Shown here piece by piece: positions 35,408 to 45,914 of a stretch of 64,000 nucleotides of DNA; position 1 is the first letter of the stretch, and each line of letters starts with the position of its first letter. This DNA is from Albugo candida. Its lineage: Eukaryota; Oomycota; Peronosporomycetes; Albuginales. Where the stretch lies: positions 124,001 to 188,000 of the forward strand of contig JBDOQK010000045.1 of NCBI GenBank assembly GCA_040437565.1, in the 5' to 3' direction. Position numbers and translations under genes: made by a program. The notes beneath the pieces are model-generated. The model was not told the DNA's origin. It ran no database searches and saw only the letters and a program-made list of their open reading frames with translations.

Positions 35408-37340
35408 TCAAAAGTATATCAGAATGGATTTCTCATCAAGTTCGAGCGTAGCCAAACAAAGCGTCGTGAAGCCTTTGTGCTCTGAAATGCTCTTATTCAG
35501 TGGATGGCAATCAATATTAAAGAAGCGATGCAAACGCCAAAGTAAATGCATCAATTGATTGATATGAGGAACTTTTACTTCGATGCACTGACCACAAGAG
35601 CACGAGCACATGCATGCAAATTGAGTCGTATGTGACACATTGTGAGTGGTATCAAGTAGACCTTCACTCACTGCATCTCAAGACTTATTTCATCGCACAA
35701 AAAACGCACCCATTTGTTGAATAAGGGAAAGGATCACATTATATTGTTTTTATGCCAGTTCATTATTACTAAACTATCGAAAATTTGTATTGCGCGAGCT
35801 TTCGTCGATTCCACTTCTACTCCATTGCTTTGCAAACATATAAGAAATATGGTCATACATCACATCTGTGCCATTTTGGGAGAGATGAGAAAACTGCCAG
35901 CCATAGATATATTTTTACGAGACAGGAGCACAACTTTGTACTTGAGCACAATACAGATGAAGCAGTCGTAGAACGCCGCTGGATCTAATACGTCTTTTGG
36001 ATTGCGTGAACTCCACTTCAAACTACCACAAGTGGAGCAGAAGTTGACTTTTTGAGCTCCAAGCGTGCCTCAAATCCACACCCTGATTATTGCCGTATTC
36101 GTAATAGCACATAATATTGGGCAAAAGATCGAAATCGACACAGGAGGATGAATGCTTGACTGCGCACTTCAGAATTGCTATACCTTTCGCGTTCGCATTC
36201 AGATTGACCGAAATTTGGGTTTTCAAAAGTGCATGAGTTCGTTATGTCTTCAAACATGAAAAATAGTACTGGTTGGGAATGTAACGTACGGAGAAGGAGC
36301 CAAGATTAAGGTTTAAATTAACGTCTGTGTGGTGCGATATATCTACGCGCTCCATCCAGTTTATCACACTTCGCGGAGAAACCAAAATGTTTATGTCTCC
36401 CGCCTCTGGCATGCAACCTTTGCTGGGAGCAACTTCACCGCATGTAGTGATGCATACATTCTTGTCGATAAGTTGGTTTACGAACAAATGGAAGTGCAAC
36501 ATGCGGGTGTGTGGGCTCATCCCTTTGGCATTGTCCAAAACGACAACTTCATGAATGAGAGTGGTCAAGCATCTTCAGTTATCACGTTCATCTTAAGATT
36601 CAGACAAGCGGCTATTTCAAAGCAACGAGATTGTGAAACAAGGCCTTTCATCATGTACTCGTGTAGCTTTTTTTACTCGAATGCACGTCTGGAATCGAGT
36701 GCAAGTCGCGAAAGCGGTGCAATGAAAGATCATGTGAGATTGTGTTGTTTTTTTGGTTTGAATTAGCCAGCTGTGACTCTTTTGTAGAACGATGCGCTTT
36801 TGACGATGTCTCATCCTTGAATGAGTTGCATACGTCATTAAAAAGAATGTGTCTCGTATCTTTGCAGAATTTCGTGTCATGGCATGAACCCTTTATATAT
36901 GTTGGCATTTGAAGTTTCTATCACATAAAGATAAGAGAGACAAAATGAGTCACCATCGTTTAGAGCGTACTTTCCCATGCTTTCCGAATTGCTGCTCTTC
37001 TGCATACATATTTCGCATACTAACGCAAAGAAATTCTCAAAACTAAGAATGCACCTATATTCAAATAGCTTGTTACTCCTTCAGCGGGGTTGTCGGCAGG
37101 CATAAGGAGATTAAAGGTCACAGCGGCAGTTGCGGATACCCCGCTAATGTCTGCATTGATAATTGGCAAGTCGGAATCTTCGATACCCGGTGTGTGACAG
37201 TGTTCGTGACCGTACCAATGAACCAAATTTGCTCGAAAATAATTTGATGGACCAATGACCCAGTATTTGAAAGATTTGGATGGACCGGTGAGAGTCATCT
37301 CTATCACTTCCACGTGAATTTCGCCTGCGAGTAACAAACA
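35408..37340 (-). pseudogene. Unidentified broken or spliced gene
   Basis: Several minus-strand open pieces have natural protein composition and none on the opposite strand fits better: 37337-37020 (106 codons, with WYGHEHCHTPGIEDSDLP and a Pro- and Asn-rich end), 36568-36242 (with GCMPEAGDINILVSPRSV), 36226-36023 and 35671-35408 (Cys-rich, CMCSCSCGQC). They could be exons of one gene with short introns or a pseudogene. No family was recognised. Splice sites were not resolved. Confidence 0.4.
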
Positions 37341-37439
37341 CTTGACAATTTAGATGCTTCGAGTGTAGTCGCGAAGATATAAAGCGACTTCAAATGCTTA
37401 GCGGAATGCCTAGATTACCATAGAAGTATGAGTAAGTCG

Positions 37440-38070
37440 AGGAGGATTGTTGGTTTCATCTTAGAAAACGAATAATGAAACGTGGTGAAACTACTCTTGG
37501 GTTGTTATTCCCTGCCAACTCAACATTCATCATGACATTTCTATTAGCACATACCCTTACATAGATGCTGCATGAAAAGAATTTGGTGTGTGGGAATATA
37601 TGTGCTAGTATACTCAGTTACAGAACATTTGATAAATGATATTGCAAATGTATTATTTCTGACATTTGACGATTTGACTTTAAGAGGCTTCCGGAGTGAG
37701 AAAATATCACGATTACGAAGTGTATTATCCAATGCATTACTTCAAAAGGGTAGTTGAGGGAGTAGGGATATCAATCGACGACCTTGTACTTCATTTCTAC
37801 TTCATTCGGCACAACAATTACGCAATGGCTATAATCGGTCCTACACCTGTATGTTCCTAGTAACTGTGTAACCTAATATATTGGACAGCAGGTACGGGCT
37901 ATTGTCGTGTAAGGCACTATCTCAGCCGCAGGAAAGTTATCCTTATAATCATCCTGATATGTCCCAAACGCTATTCTTTCTCTAAAATATGCCACTATGC
38001 ACCTTATCATCCAGCCAAGCTTGTCAAAAATGGGACGTTTCTTCATGAATCCAGTCAATGAAAGCCAAAT
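37440..38070. other. Stretch without supported genes
   Basis: Short overlapping frames on both strands only. A 62-codon pair at 37544-37757 lies on opposite strands with no motif. Confidence 0.5.
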
Positions 38071-38172
38071 GCATATTTCAGCGCGTACCCTTCTGCTTAC
38101 CTCTTTTATAAACTCCTACATTAATTTTATAAATGCTTAGTAAGCCACTTTGACAAAAGGAGGCAGATACTG

Positions 38173-38272
38173 NNNNNNNNNNNNNNNNNNNNNNNNNNNN
38201 NNNNNNNNNNNNNNNNNNNNNNNNNNNNNNNNNNNNNNNNNNNNNNNNNNNNNNNNNNNNNNNNNNNNNNNN
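38173..38272. other. Assembly gap 5 (100 N)
   Basis: Directly followed by the 3' end of a copia pol, so the missing sequence is probably a copia element. Confidence 0.99.
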
Positions 38273-38460
38273 TATGGGAGTTGACATTCTCACCAAGACG
38301 TTTGCCGCACCACGGCTGAACGAGGTGCGCAAGCTGGTCTCCCTCATGTGACGACATCTCGGGAAGGAGTGTTCAAAAGGCAAGACTATTGGTGTGGAAA
38401 AGGCGCGACTAGTGATGCGACTAGCTTCAAATAGAACAGTCTCTCATCTACTCTACACTG
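38273..38460 (+). mobile_element. copia pol 3' end and LTR start, second element
   Basis: Reads GVDILTKTFAAPRLNEVRKL then a TGA stop at 38348-38350. This is the conserved C-terminus of copia pol, equivalent to the end at 26.6 kb but clearly divergent from it. A TG-starting LTR probably begins at the stop codon; its right end is not fixed. It abuts gap 5, so most of the element is missing from the assembly. Confidence 0.75.
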
Positions 38461-38524
38461 TTCAAGCACTACGGACAAACAACAGAATTGCCGAAAAGCA
38501 AAGTGCAATCGTTCTGTTTGTCTC

Positions 38525-38932
38525 TCAAGCACTCTGTCGAATGCATAGGGAGAAAAATCGAACATAATTCGATATCGTTTCGCTGCTCACCTGAGCGAGA
38601 ATGATTGGTTCGGGACTGATGATGAATGCTGCGGAGACTCCCATATTCGATAAACACGACAGCGATACTAACATTACCATTTTGATTGGTGTACCCCTTT
38701 GAAAACACTGATGCAGCTCCTCCGTCTTTGTATGTCGAGTGATCACTACGCGGTAAAAATGGTCGATTGTTGTTCGGTATAAACGTCGATACACTTCACG
38801 AAGAGTGAGAAACACTCGTAACGCAGGTCGCATTGACTTTTCATCGCATTCATTTGCGATTGTTTCGACCTGATTTACCTGACGAATGAGGAAACGTGAC
38901 GAGATGATAGAGGATGCTCTAGAAAATGACAT
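38525..38932 (-). CDS. Unidentified open frame with a hydrophobic segment
   Basis: About 135 codons from an ATG at 38932. The N-terminal two thirds are basic and helical in character, followed by a hydrophobic stretch (MVMLVSLSCLSNMGVSAAFI) that could span a membrane. A CAG/GTGAGC sequence soon after this stretch could be a splice donor, so the true C-terminus may differ. No family was recognised. Confidence 0.35.
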   Translation of the reverse strand: MSFSRASSIISSRFLIRQVNQVETIANECDEKSMRPALRVFLTLREVYRRLYRTTIDHFYRVVITRHTKTEELHQCFQRGTPIKMVMLVSLSCLSNMGVSAAFIISPEPIILAQVSSETISNYVRFFSLCIRQSA

Positions 38933-39290
38933 AATATTCTCAATCACTTGTAAGCAGTCACATGTTCAAACGCTTCGATTAACGCAAGTCGCGTTTTGCT
39001 TCCAGTGATAGACAATTCTGTTCTTGATAGAGAGTTCTCGACACCATTCTAGATTAGTGCTATGACTTTTTGGTGACAAAAAAAAACGAATTCTATGCAT
39101 AGATATGCGTGCTTTAGGCATCATTGAATTTCAGCATTAGCCGGATTATTGGCAAACGCCTAGATTTAAAATATTAGCATTTGAGAAAGCGAGCCTGAAC
39201 ACATTTGAGAAAATAAACAACTACTGATCAGTGTTCGCTAACGCGTCCTGCAGGTGATACTAGTTGCAATAACTAGACATTTCAGTTACT

Positions 39291-39400
39291 TTGTCAAGGA
39301 TTTCATTACACTGTTTATCTGGTTCTTTAACTACCTTCCTTATCCTATCATGAGCCCCTGACCGTGTGAATATCACTTAAGTCTGACTTCAAACCTAGGG
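39291..39400 (-). mobile_element. SINE copy 2, truncated by a gap
   Basis: The reverse complement matches 8262-8370 with very few differences (for example TGTAATGAAATCC against TGTTATGAAATCC): AGGTTTGAAGTCAGACTTAA, CACGGTCAGGGGCTCATGAT and CTTGACAAAG. The tRNA-like head would lie inside gap 6. This second copy supports the 3' end assigned to the family. Confidence 0.9.
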
Positions 39401-39500
39401 NNNNNNNNNNNNNNNNNNNNNNNNNNNNNNNNNNNNNNNNNNNNNNNNNNNNNNNNNNNNNNNNNNNNNNNNNNNNNNNNNNNNNNNNNNNNNNNNNNNN
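39401..39500. other. Assembly gap 6 (100 N)
   Basis: Sits between the truncated SINE and a segment that begins with an inverted repeat. Confidence 0.99.
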
Positions 39501-39694
39501 CATGTAAAAAGGCTCAAACGTTCAGGCGTATAAGCACCATGTAAAAAACAGATATGCACAATCTGCTTGCAACAAAATGTTTCGCACTTCGGAGCTATTG
39601 TTTGGTGCAAAAAAATTGACAAAGTTTCTCAATCCAGGTGTCTGATACACTTTAACCTTCGTCAAACAATTGTTGGTTCTACGAGAGTTGCACC
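39501..39694 (+). repeat. Inverted repeat arm, left (194 bp)
   Basis: From CATGTAAAAAGGCTCAAACG to GAGAGTTGCACC; it is the reverse complement of 42236-42429. Both arms touch a gap at their outer end. Confidence 0.92.
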
Positions 39695-40334
39695 ATAGAC
39701 CCCTGGTCTGTGTCGAAATGTCGATTTGAACCATTCCGTTGAAGATGAAAAGGCTGCAAAAGGCTCTTTTTTGACTTGTATGTATTAGATTGGCGCCTTA
39801 GGTTGTAGCCGGCAGATTGAGAAGTTGACGATCATTTTATTCACATAACGGTTGCGTTTGAAAAAAAACACGGTTTAGCTCCGTAGTTTTGCGAGAGAGA
39901 ATATATTTGAAAAAAAGAAAAAAGAAAGTAGCCGTAGCCAATAAAACCACATTGCATGTTTATGACTATCCTTAATGTACATCATGTCTACATAATTCCT
40001 TCTACTATTTGTTTATGTCAACCAATCAGAGCGAGGACTATGGCCACTTATGTATGCTATAACGTTTGGCAGAATAATAAGAACTCATTCAGATTGTGAG
40101 CCCTGCACATGATCCGTATCTACTTCCTGCAGGGCGTCCCTCTCAATAGATTTGGAGTCGCTTTAATCCTAACTAGGTTACGTCATATATTCTCAGTCGA
40201 GAGTCTTATAAAATGTGCAACGATTTCTTTGCCCACAATTCCTTGTAATCTCATCTTATCATGTTTATATGAATATCTCCACTCTCAAGACCACTTTGAT
40301 GCAGCATGTCTAGAGTTCTATAAATTGCGAAGTA

Positions 40335-40586
40335 ATGATGGATCGATATAGCTTCAAGAGTATCCCTTACTTTACTATCTGCTTTATAGAAAGCAATTCA
40401 TTTCACAAGCTGACAGCAACCTGTATCCTTGGTTTTGCCATTGCGATTTTGCTTTTTACGCGCGTAACATGTCACGAGACATTGCATTCATTTAACGATG
40501 TTATGGACGAGAGTTTGCTAGATGAAATTTACTACTTAATAAAGAAGAAAGATACGCAAGACTGTGGGAGACCCTGTTCGACGTGA
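40335..40586 (+). CDS. Unidentified small open frame with a membrane segment
   Basis: 83 codons from an ATG, with one hydrophobic helix (CILGFAIAILLFTRVTC, about residues 31-47) and a hydrophilic C-terminus with two late cysteines. The preceding frame (40109-40351) overlaps it. No homology was recognised. It could be a small membrane protein or chance. Confidence 0.3.
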   Translation: MMDRYSFKSIPYFTICFIESNSFHKLTATCILGFAIAILLFTRVTCHETLHSFNDVMDESLLDEIYYLIKKKDTQDCGRPCST

Positions 40587-40984
40587 CAAACGATTTGGCT
40601 CCGAATATGCTTTTGTGCTATCAGATTAGATACATGCATTCGCGTTTAAACCAGAATATTCCAAACACGTCTTTAATTAGATAGCATTAAATCGGGAGCT
40701 GTGACGGTGGACGAGTATGAAAGCATGATAACGTTGAGTACCCTTATATAAAAAAAAGACTGAATATACTTTATTGTACGAAACCTGCATGGTTATCCCT
40801 TGGAAAAGGACGACAAGAAGAGACGAAGCGAAGGATCATGTTAATGATGCTATTAGATCATTAGGAAGTAAGGCAAGATAATACATGCGCAAATATACCG
40901 CATCATTAGCACATGCTCATGTGAGCAAATGGCAATATGGAGCGAAAGATTTAGCTATCGCCGAGCTGAAGAAGGCAGCAAAGA

Positions 40985-41880
40985 AGTACTACGAAAAACT
41001 CAAGCATAATGTAACGGTGATGGAAAAGGTTCTAGTCTGTGCGGTCGAAGTGACTGTTGACTTTCGGACTGGGTCGCTCCCACTTAGAGCACTCATTTGA
41101 TCAATTTTCTCAAAGAAGAGAAGATGCCCTCTAACCAGTGAAACAAATGGGTATTTCAATCTCGCCATCGGACCTGAGATGAACCAATCGGAGATCATCG
41201 CATCTCCACCACATATGCAATCCTCAAAGATCATCCTTTCCACTATGTACACACCAGAGTTTGAATCTATCATTGTAAAGGTCGCATACGACTAGGGCAA
41301 GAGAAAGTACCATTTCCTTTATAGGGATCAAAAAATTTCTCTCGTCTTCTATCAATCCTGGGGACTTGTATGGAAATATCCTCTCGGACCACAGTAGACC
41401 GAAGGAATTCCATGCTCGGTATCGTGAAGCCGGCACGTACATAAGCACGGCAAAACCATGCATTGTCTTCTCGGATACAGGTTTAATCATGGCATCTTTG
41501 AAGTGATGACAAAAGGCATCCTTGTGGTGGTTCAAAACTTGACGGAAAGTCATGGTACCGTACACAAGCAAGCTTGTCAAGTGGTATCAACGAGTAGTGA
41601 GCCTGCACGGGCATCAATATTTTGTGAGCGTTTACAAACAGTATGCTGATGAAGAAGAAAATTGGATACGACAGGTGAGAAAGTACTCGACCTCGGAGAT
41701 CTAGTGGCCGGATCTCAATCACCGGGATTCTAGATGACATTAGACCGCGAGTTAGAGTGTTGAGCAGGATCACCCGATCCGGTTCTATCTTAACTTTCCA
41801 TATAGCTTCGATCTTCCCAATATCGCTGTCTGTAATGATCAAATATTCCTTATAGCCGTGACTGATAAATTTCTATGCTG
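40985..41880 (-). pseudogene. Unidentified gene, frameshifted or spliced
   Basis: Three minus-strand frames follow each other with natural protein composition: about 41880-41483 (SHGYKEYLIITDSDIGKIEA, then PVIEIRPLDLRGR), 41580-41224 (YRAWNSFGLLWSERIFPYK, ALVVCDLYNDRFKLW) and 41273-40989 (EDCICGGDAMISDWF). A possible intron, GTACTTTCTC...TTCATCAG, begins straight after LDLRGR. The blocks could be exons, or the frame changes could be decay. No family was recognised. Confidence 0.45.
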
Positions 41881-42235
41881 TGAAAACAAAGCGTCTAAAC
41901 TCAGCATAAATAACAGTGGTCAGTGCCGGTAGTGGAAATTTGTACCAGGCTCATTGGATTCTTACGTGGAGTTCAATGTGAACCGTTAGCGACACTTAGG
42001 ATTGGGTGATCACTTGAATAGTCTAAATTCGCTTAGAGACTGTTCGAACATTATCTCTCCTATTGTTGGAAGTGCCTCAATAATAAGGAACATTGATCTG
42101 TAATGAAGGCAAATAGTGTCTGTGACCGCGAATCTTCCAACTTGGCTTCGGTGAGAAGATATTATGTCAGATTAATCCAAATAGCATTTTGATGAAACGA
42201 TCCAACAAATCAAACGTGACTTTCGGATGTAGTAC

Positions 42236-42429
42236 GGTGCAACTCTCGTAGAACCAACAATTGTTTGACGAAGGTTAAAGTGTATCAGACACCTGGATTG
42301 AGAAACTTTGTCAATTTTTTTGCACCAAACAATAGCTCCGAAGTGCGAAACATTTTGTTGCAAGCAGATTGTGCATATCTGTTTTTTACATGGTGCTTAT
42401 ACGCCTGAACGTTTGAGCCTTTTTACATG
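42236..42429 (-). repeat. Inverted repeat arm, right (194 bp)
   Basis: Reverse complement of 39501-39694, ending at gap 7. Confidence 0.92.
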
Positions 42430-42529
42430 NNNNNNNNNNNNNNNNNNNNNNNNNNNNNNNNNNNNNNNNNNNNNNNNNNNNNNNNNNNNNNNNNNNNNNN
42501 NNNNNNNNNNNNNNNNNNNNNNNNNNNNN
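42430..42529. other. Assembly gap 7 (100 N)
   Basis: Separates the right inverted-repeat arm from a DDE transposase fragment. Confidence 0.99.
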
Positions 42530-43560
42530 GTACTTCACCACTGTCAAGTAGCTGGTCTTCTGCTCCTTCTCTCCAACGGCATTTGAGAAAATGCTGTTTT
42601 GAAGTACAATATGAAGCTCTTTGAGCGATCTTTCATTGCGACTCCTCCTTCTAATCCATGACAAACACTCCCTCTTGATATCAAGATCTATCAATATCTC
42701 TCTTCTTCTTGAATGTTGGCATTGCTGGTGTGTTGGAAGGGCTTTGCTGACCAGGTACCGAAGTACCGAAAGCTTAATGCTCCTGCAGGCCCAGTCTGAC
42801 GTGTTGTGCAGCTTTTCGTTGGATGCAGCAGCGGACGCTTTCATCTTTCTCATACCCAGGTAAAGCCGTCCTTCCAGATACCGAAGGATGGTCATGAGTC
42901 TTAAAACAAGATACGGTGGGAATTCCCCAGTTGCTTTTTTGGTTCTATATGCCATTCAGCACTCCTTTGAATCCTTGATGGCCTCTTCCATTTTATCTTC
43001 TTCTTCTCCTTCTTCTCTCTCTTCTCCCTCTTCGCTCTCTTCTCCCTTCTGCTCACTTCTCTCATCTTCTGATGCAGTTGACATCTCCTCTCTACTTTTT
43101 TCTGGCGGCCGCTGACCTGCTATATTGAAGTAGATGTACAGCCTCCACAGGTTCTTTTGCTTGGCATACTTCTCCCTCCTCCACTTCGTAGTACTTGAGC
43201 TCTCTGCCAAGGTATGTAAAGAGTTAGAAGGGAAAGAATGTTTTTGACAAAAGAAACCAGCTTACTTTTATAGGTTGAGTATCTCTTCTTCTTTCCCTTC
43301 GTTCTTTCTACAGCTGAGCCTTGACAGCAGCAATTTTATCTTGAAGCTGAGCTGTGATTGTTTCCACTCTTCCTCTTCACCCTCTTTTCACCCTTCCTTC
43401 CTTTCCTCCTCTCTACTCCAGTCTGACATGAGGCTCTGACAGTCGACATCTTCTTCTGCCTCCACCTCTTCCTGCTGTTGCTTTCATTTCTGAAGCTGCC
43501 TTTTCTTGTTGTTGGCTTGGTGCAAGTTAAGCATATGTTCAGGTGGCAACAAATCATGCA
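42530..43560 (-). pseudogene. DDE-superfamily transposase, copy 3, N-terminal part
   Basis: Starts with a basic region (43557-43336), then an acidic low-complexity block (SEDERSEQKGEESEEGEERE, within 43210-42956) and a helical segment (42955-42530) with ILRYLEGRLYLG, KALPTHQQCQHS and ILIDLDIKRECLSWIRR. The last block aligns with FLLDEDVLDRFRLYLRQ of copy 2, in the position just before the DDE core. The core itself would lie in or beyond gap 7. Small frame changes separate the blocks, one probably at a short intron or stop near 43210. Confidence 0.65.
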
Positions 43561-44272
43561 ATAGCTGACGATCGATGCTACCTATCCTACTTCTTGTTAG
43601 ATTTACTAGTGCATGTGGGCTCAGTGAGAGCTGGAAAGCAGGTGAGTATTCAGTAAAGTACATAGCGAAATGCACCTCAGCTCTTTATTGATCTCATAGA
43701 TGTGATATAATTGAAGACTTCAGTGCTTCTCACTTCGTACTACCGCAAACTTTGTTTTACAATACAAATAGGTGCTTTTGTCTATAAACACTTATTAAGT
43801 GGAACGAGAAAACATGACGAGCCTTGTGGTGGGCAACGAAATTTGAGATATTATCATTATTTTTGTTGCTTGAATTCATCCACCAGCGTTGTAGCCATCT
43901 TTCGACCATTTTTCAGCTTCTTTAACTAGTCAACATTCAACCCAGATGGTAACAGGTAGACGAGCGGATTTCATCACCTAATTTGTACATCGCTGGATGG
44001 GGCCAAATTCGTTCGTAGTGGCCAAAATGAGAGGGCATTTCTCCATAACATCGAGGAACTTGGCTATCCAAAATAGCGGTTAAATCAACTTCTATCTGAT
44101 GAATCGATGGATTCTCTTCGTCTTTTTCGGCACCGACATTACCTCTGTGGACTTGCTGCACGCTTTTATGCGTCTCACTCAGCTTTCTTCCCGGAATATC
44201 AACCAGTTGATGAAGGTAGAAGCGTCATGGATTCACCAGTTTGATTGTATCATACATCAGTGCATCTTTTAC

Positions 44273-44322
44273 CTACGAAACGGCACAGTATGTTTGGTAT
44301 AATGAAAATGTGATCAACCTAC
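44273..44322 (-). other. Intron in the TTLL gene (50 nt)
   Basis: Donor CAA/GTAGGT and acceptor TTTCGTAG/GTA on the minus strand. Removing it joins DREIKHDVQ to VKDALMYDTIKL in the order expected for TTLL C-termini. The size matches the 55-nt intron of the secreted protein at 52 kb. Confidence 0.75.
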
Positions 44323-45457
44323 TTGTACGTCATGTTTAATCTCGCGATCCACAAAGCGGTGATTTTATCTCAATTAGCCAAGGCTCGAGGTCCCTTCCCA
44401 GTAAACATCGAAACCGTAGTCGCCTTCTGCATGCTACTATTTGTCAAATAAATGAATAGATGAGCGAGATTTTTTGGGTCGTATAAACGCGTACACAATC
44501 GAACAAAACCCTGTCCGTATAAAAATGCCTCGAAAGTATTGAACGATGTCACGAGCACAAACAAACGAATATCAAATTTTTAGTCATTGATTGAAAGCGG
44601 ACGATTTACATATCGCTCGATCGTAACATTCTCACCATAATGAGTTGATTGAGATACTTGAAGAGTAAAATTCCGCGGCCACGCGACGATGCAACCGGTT
44701 TCATGACCCAAATGTTTGCTCGGGGATTTTGGGTATTGAACTCGTCCTTACAATGATTTTTGTGACCTGCTTCGATCAAAGCGACATATTCTTGAGGTAA
44801 GAGAAAGGTTTTGGCAGAAGAGTTTTGTATTCCGATCCCATTTCCGACCCAATGTGATATAGTTGGTGATAATTTTCTTCAAGTTATCTTTTCGTGTCAG
44901 AGCTTTTGAATCATAAAATGATTCACGCGTTGCCAAGAAAATCGTTTTTCTCTCGATGTTCGGCTTACTCCAAATCCATAGAAGATTCCACGTTGTTTGA
45001 GTCCTAAACCAGATAGATGCTCTTCCCAAGTTACTGTAAAGCAGCGACCACGATCTCGGACACTTGACGACGATCTGCAAACGTTATTCTGTAATGAGCG
45101 GTAGATGGAGACGTCAGCACACCGAGCGGTAGAAACGTAATTGCACCGGTACATTTTCCGAATACAGTATAATAATCTTGCGTGATTGATTGCCAGACTT
45201 GATACAGTTTCATTTGTAAACGTAGTACAGCTCGGCTTGCTGTGGTAAATTAGTTGGTGAGATCGTGGGTATCGTATGCGTTTGTGCATAAATTACCAGA
45301 AATATGCAGTGAAAGTTGCGCAAATAGCGGTGATACTCTACAACTTTGGGAGAAAGAGGCTTGCGCACAGGAATCGAGTCAAGATTGGGTGGTACTTCTT
45401 CGGGACTATAGACCGTTACCTCATTCTGCTTCTGTACCTTTTCGGCGCTGATAATTG

Positions 45458-45557
45458 NNNNNNNNNNNNNNNNNNNNNNNNNNNNNNNNNNNNNNNNNNN
45501 NNNNNNNNNNNNNNNNNNNNNNNNNNNNNNNNNNNNNNNNNNNNNNNNNNNNNNNNN
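45458..45557. other. Assembly gap 8 (100 N)
   Basis: Lies between the signal-peptide-like start and the TTLL body. The left flank, read on the minus strand, reaches the gap as CCAAGTGAG, so an intron donor could sit at the edge. Confidence 0.99.
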
Positions 45558-45691
45558 CTCACTTGGCGGATCGCATCCACCAATTCGTTGTCCACTTTTC
45601 CTACGAGTGGGGAAGCCCCATTGGTGCTTGCTAGGAGCAAAACATACAGAAGCGTGCCATAAAGTCGAAGGAACCAGTTCGCCGATTCCAT
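45555..45691 (-). CDS. Signal-peptide-bearing N-terminus, cut by a gap
   Basis: ATG at 45689-45691 opens a start with hydrophobic core FLRLYGTLLYVLLLASTNG and a likely cleavage site after NGA, followed by a polar segment up to gap 8. A secretory leader on a TTLL would be unusual, since tubulin is cytosolic; it may instead belong to a separate gene that ends in the gap. Confidence 0.6.
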
Positions 45692-45914
45692 GTGGAAATT
45701 CAGAAATCAATGGTGTCAATGAGGCGAAGGTGAACTCAAAAAAAAAAAAACGCTGATATCGTATAATTCGCTTCTAATTAGTGCAAACCAGCTTATCAGA
45801 AATGGAACCTTCCAATTTATTGTTGTTTTTGCTTCTAAAACATGCATCTGACCACACGACGCATCTCAAAGCAATGCCTGACAAAAAGATTCTGTTCAAC
45901 ATAATAATAAATAC

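Larger units (their letters stand above)
43937..45691 (-). pseudogene. Tubulin-tyrosine-ligase-like (TTLL) gene, apparently broken
   Basis: TTLL enzymes use an ATP-grasp fold to add glutamate, glycine or tyrosine to tubulin tails. Seen here: WNLLWIWSKP, ALTRKDNLKKII, ANIWVMKPVASSRGRGI (about 44690), VTIERYVNRPLS, KFDIRLFVLVTSF, GFVRLCTRLYD, LFIYLTNSSMQK, then PWLIEI and DREIKHDVQ, and a C-terminal KDALMYDTIKLVNP exon ending at 43937. A 50-nt GT-AG intron is visible at 44322-44273. Defects: a one-base frame change before VTIERYVN, a TAA in place of the residues before KFDIR, and loss of the usual hundred or so residues between LTNSSMQK and PWLIEI. The ATG at 45691 opens a signal-peptide-like start that may be part of this gene or a neighbour; gap 8 prevents a decision. 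Confidence 0.85.

Noticed and set aside
36329-36766. 145-codon plus-strand frame as a gene
   Set aside because: It overlaps minus-strand frames with better protein character, starts without ATG and has no motif; probably a shadow.
42956-43210. Polypyrimidine tract as a regulatory element
   Set aside because: On the minus strand it encodes the acidic segment of a transposase remnant, which explains the composition.
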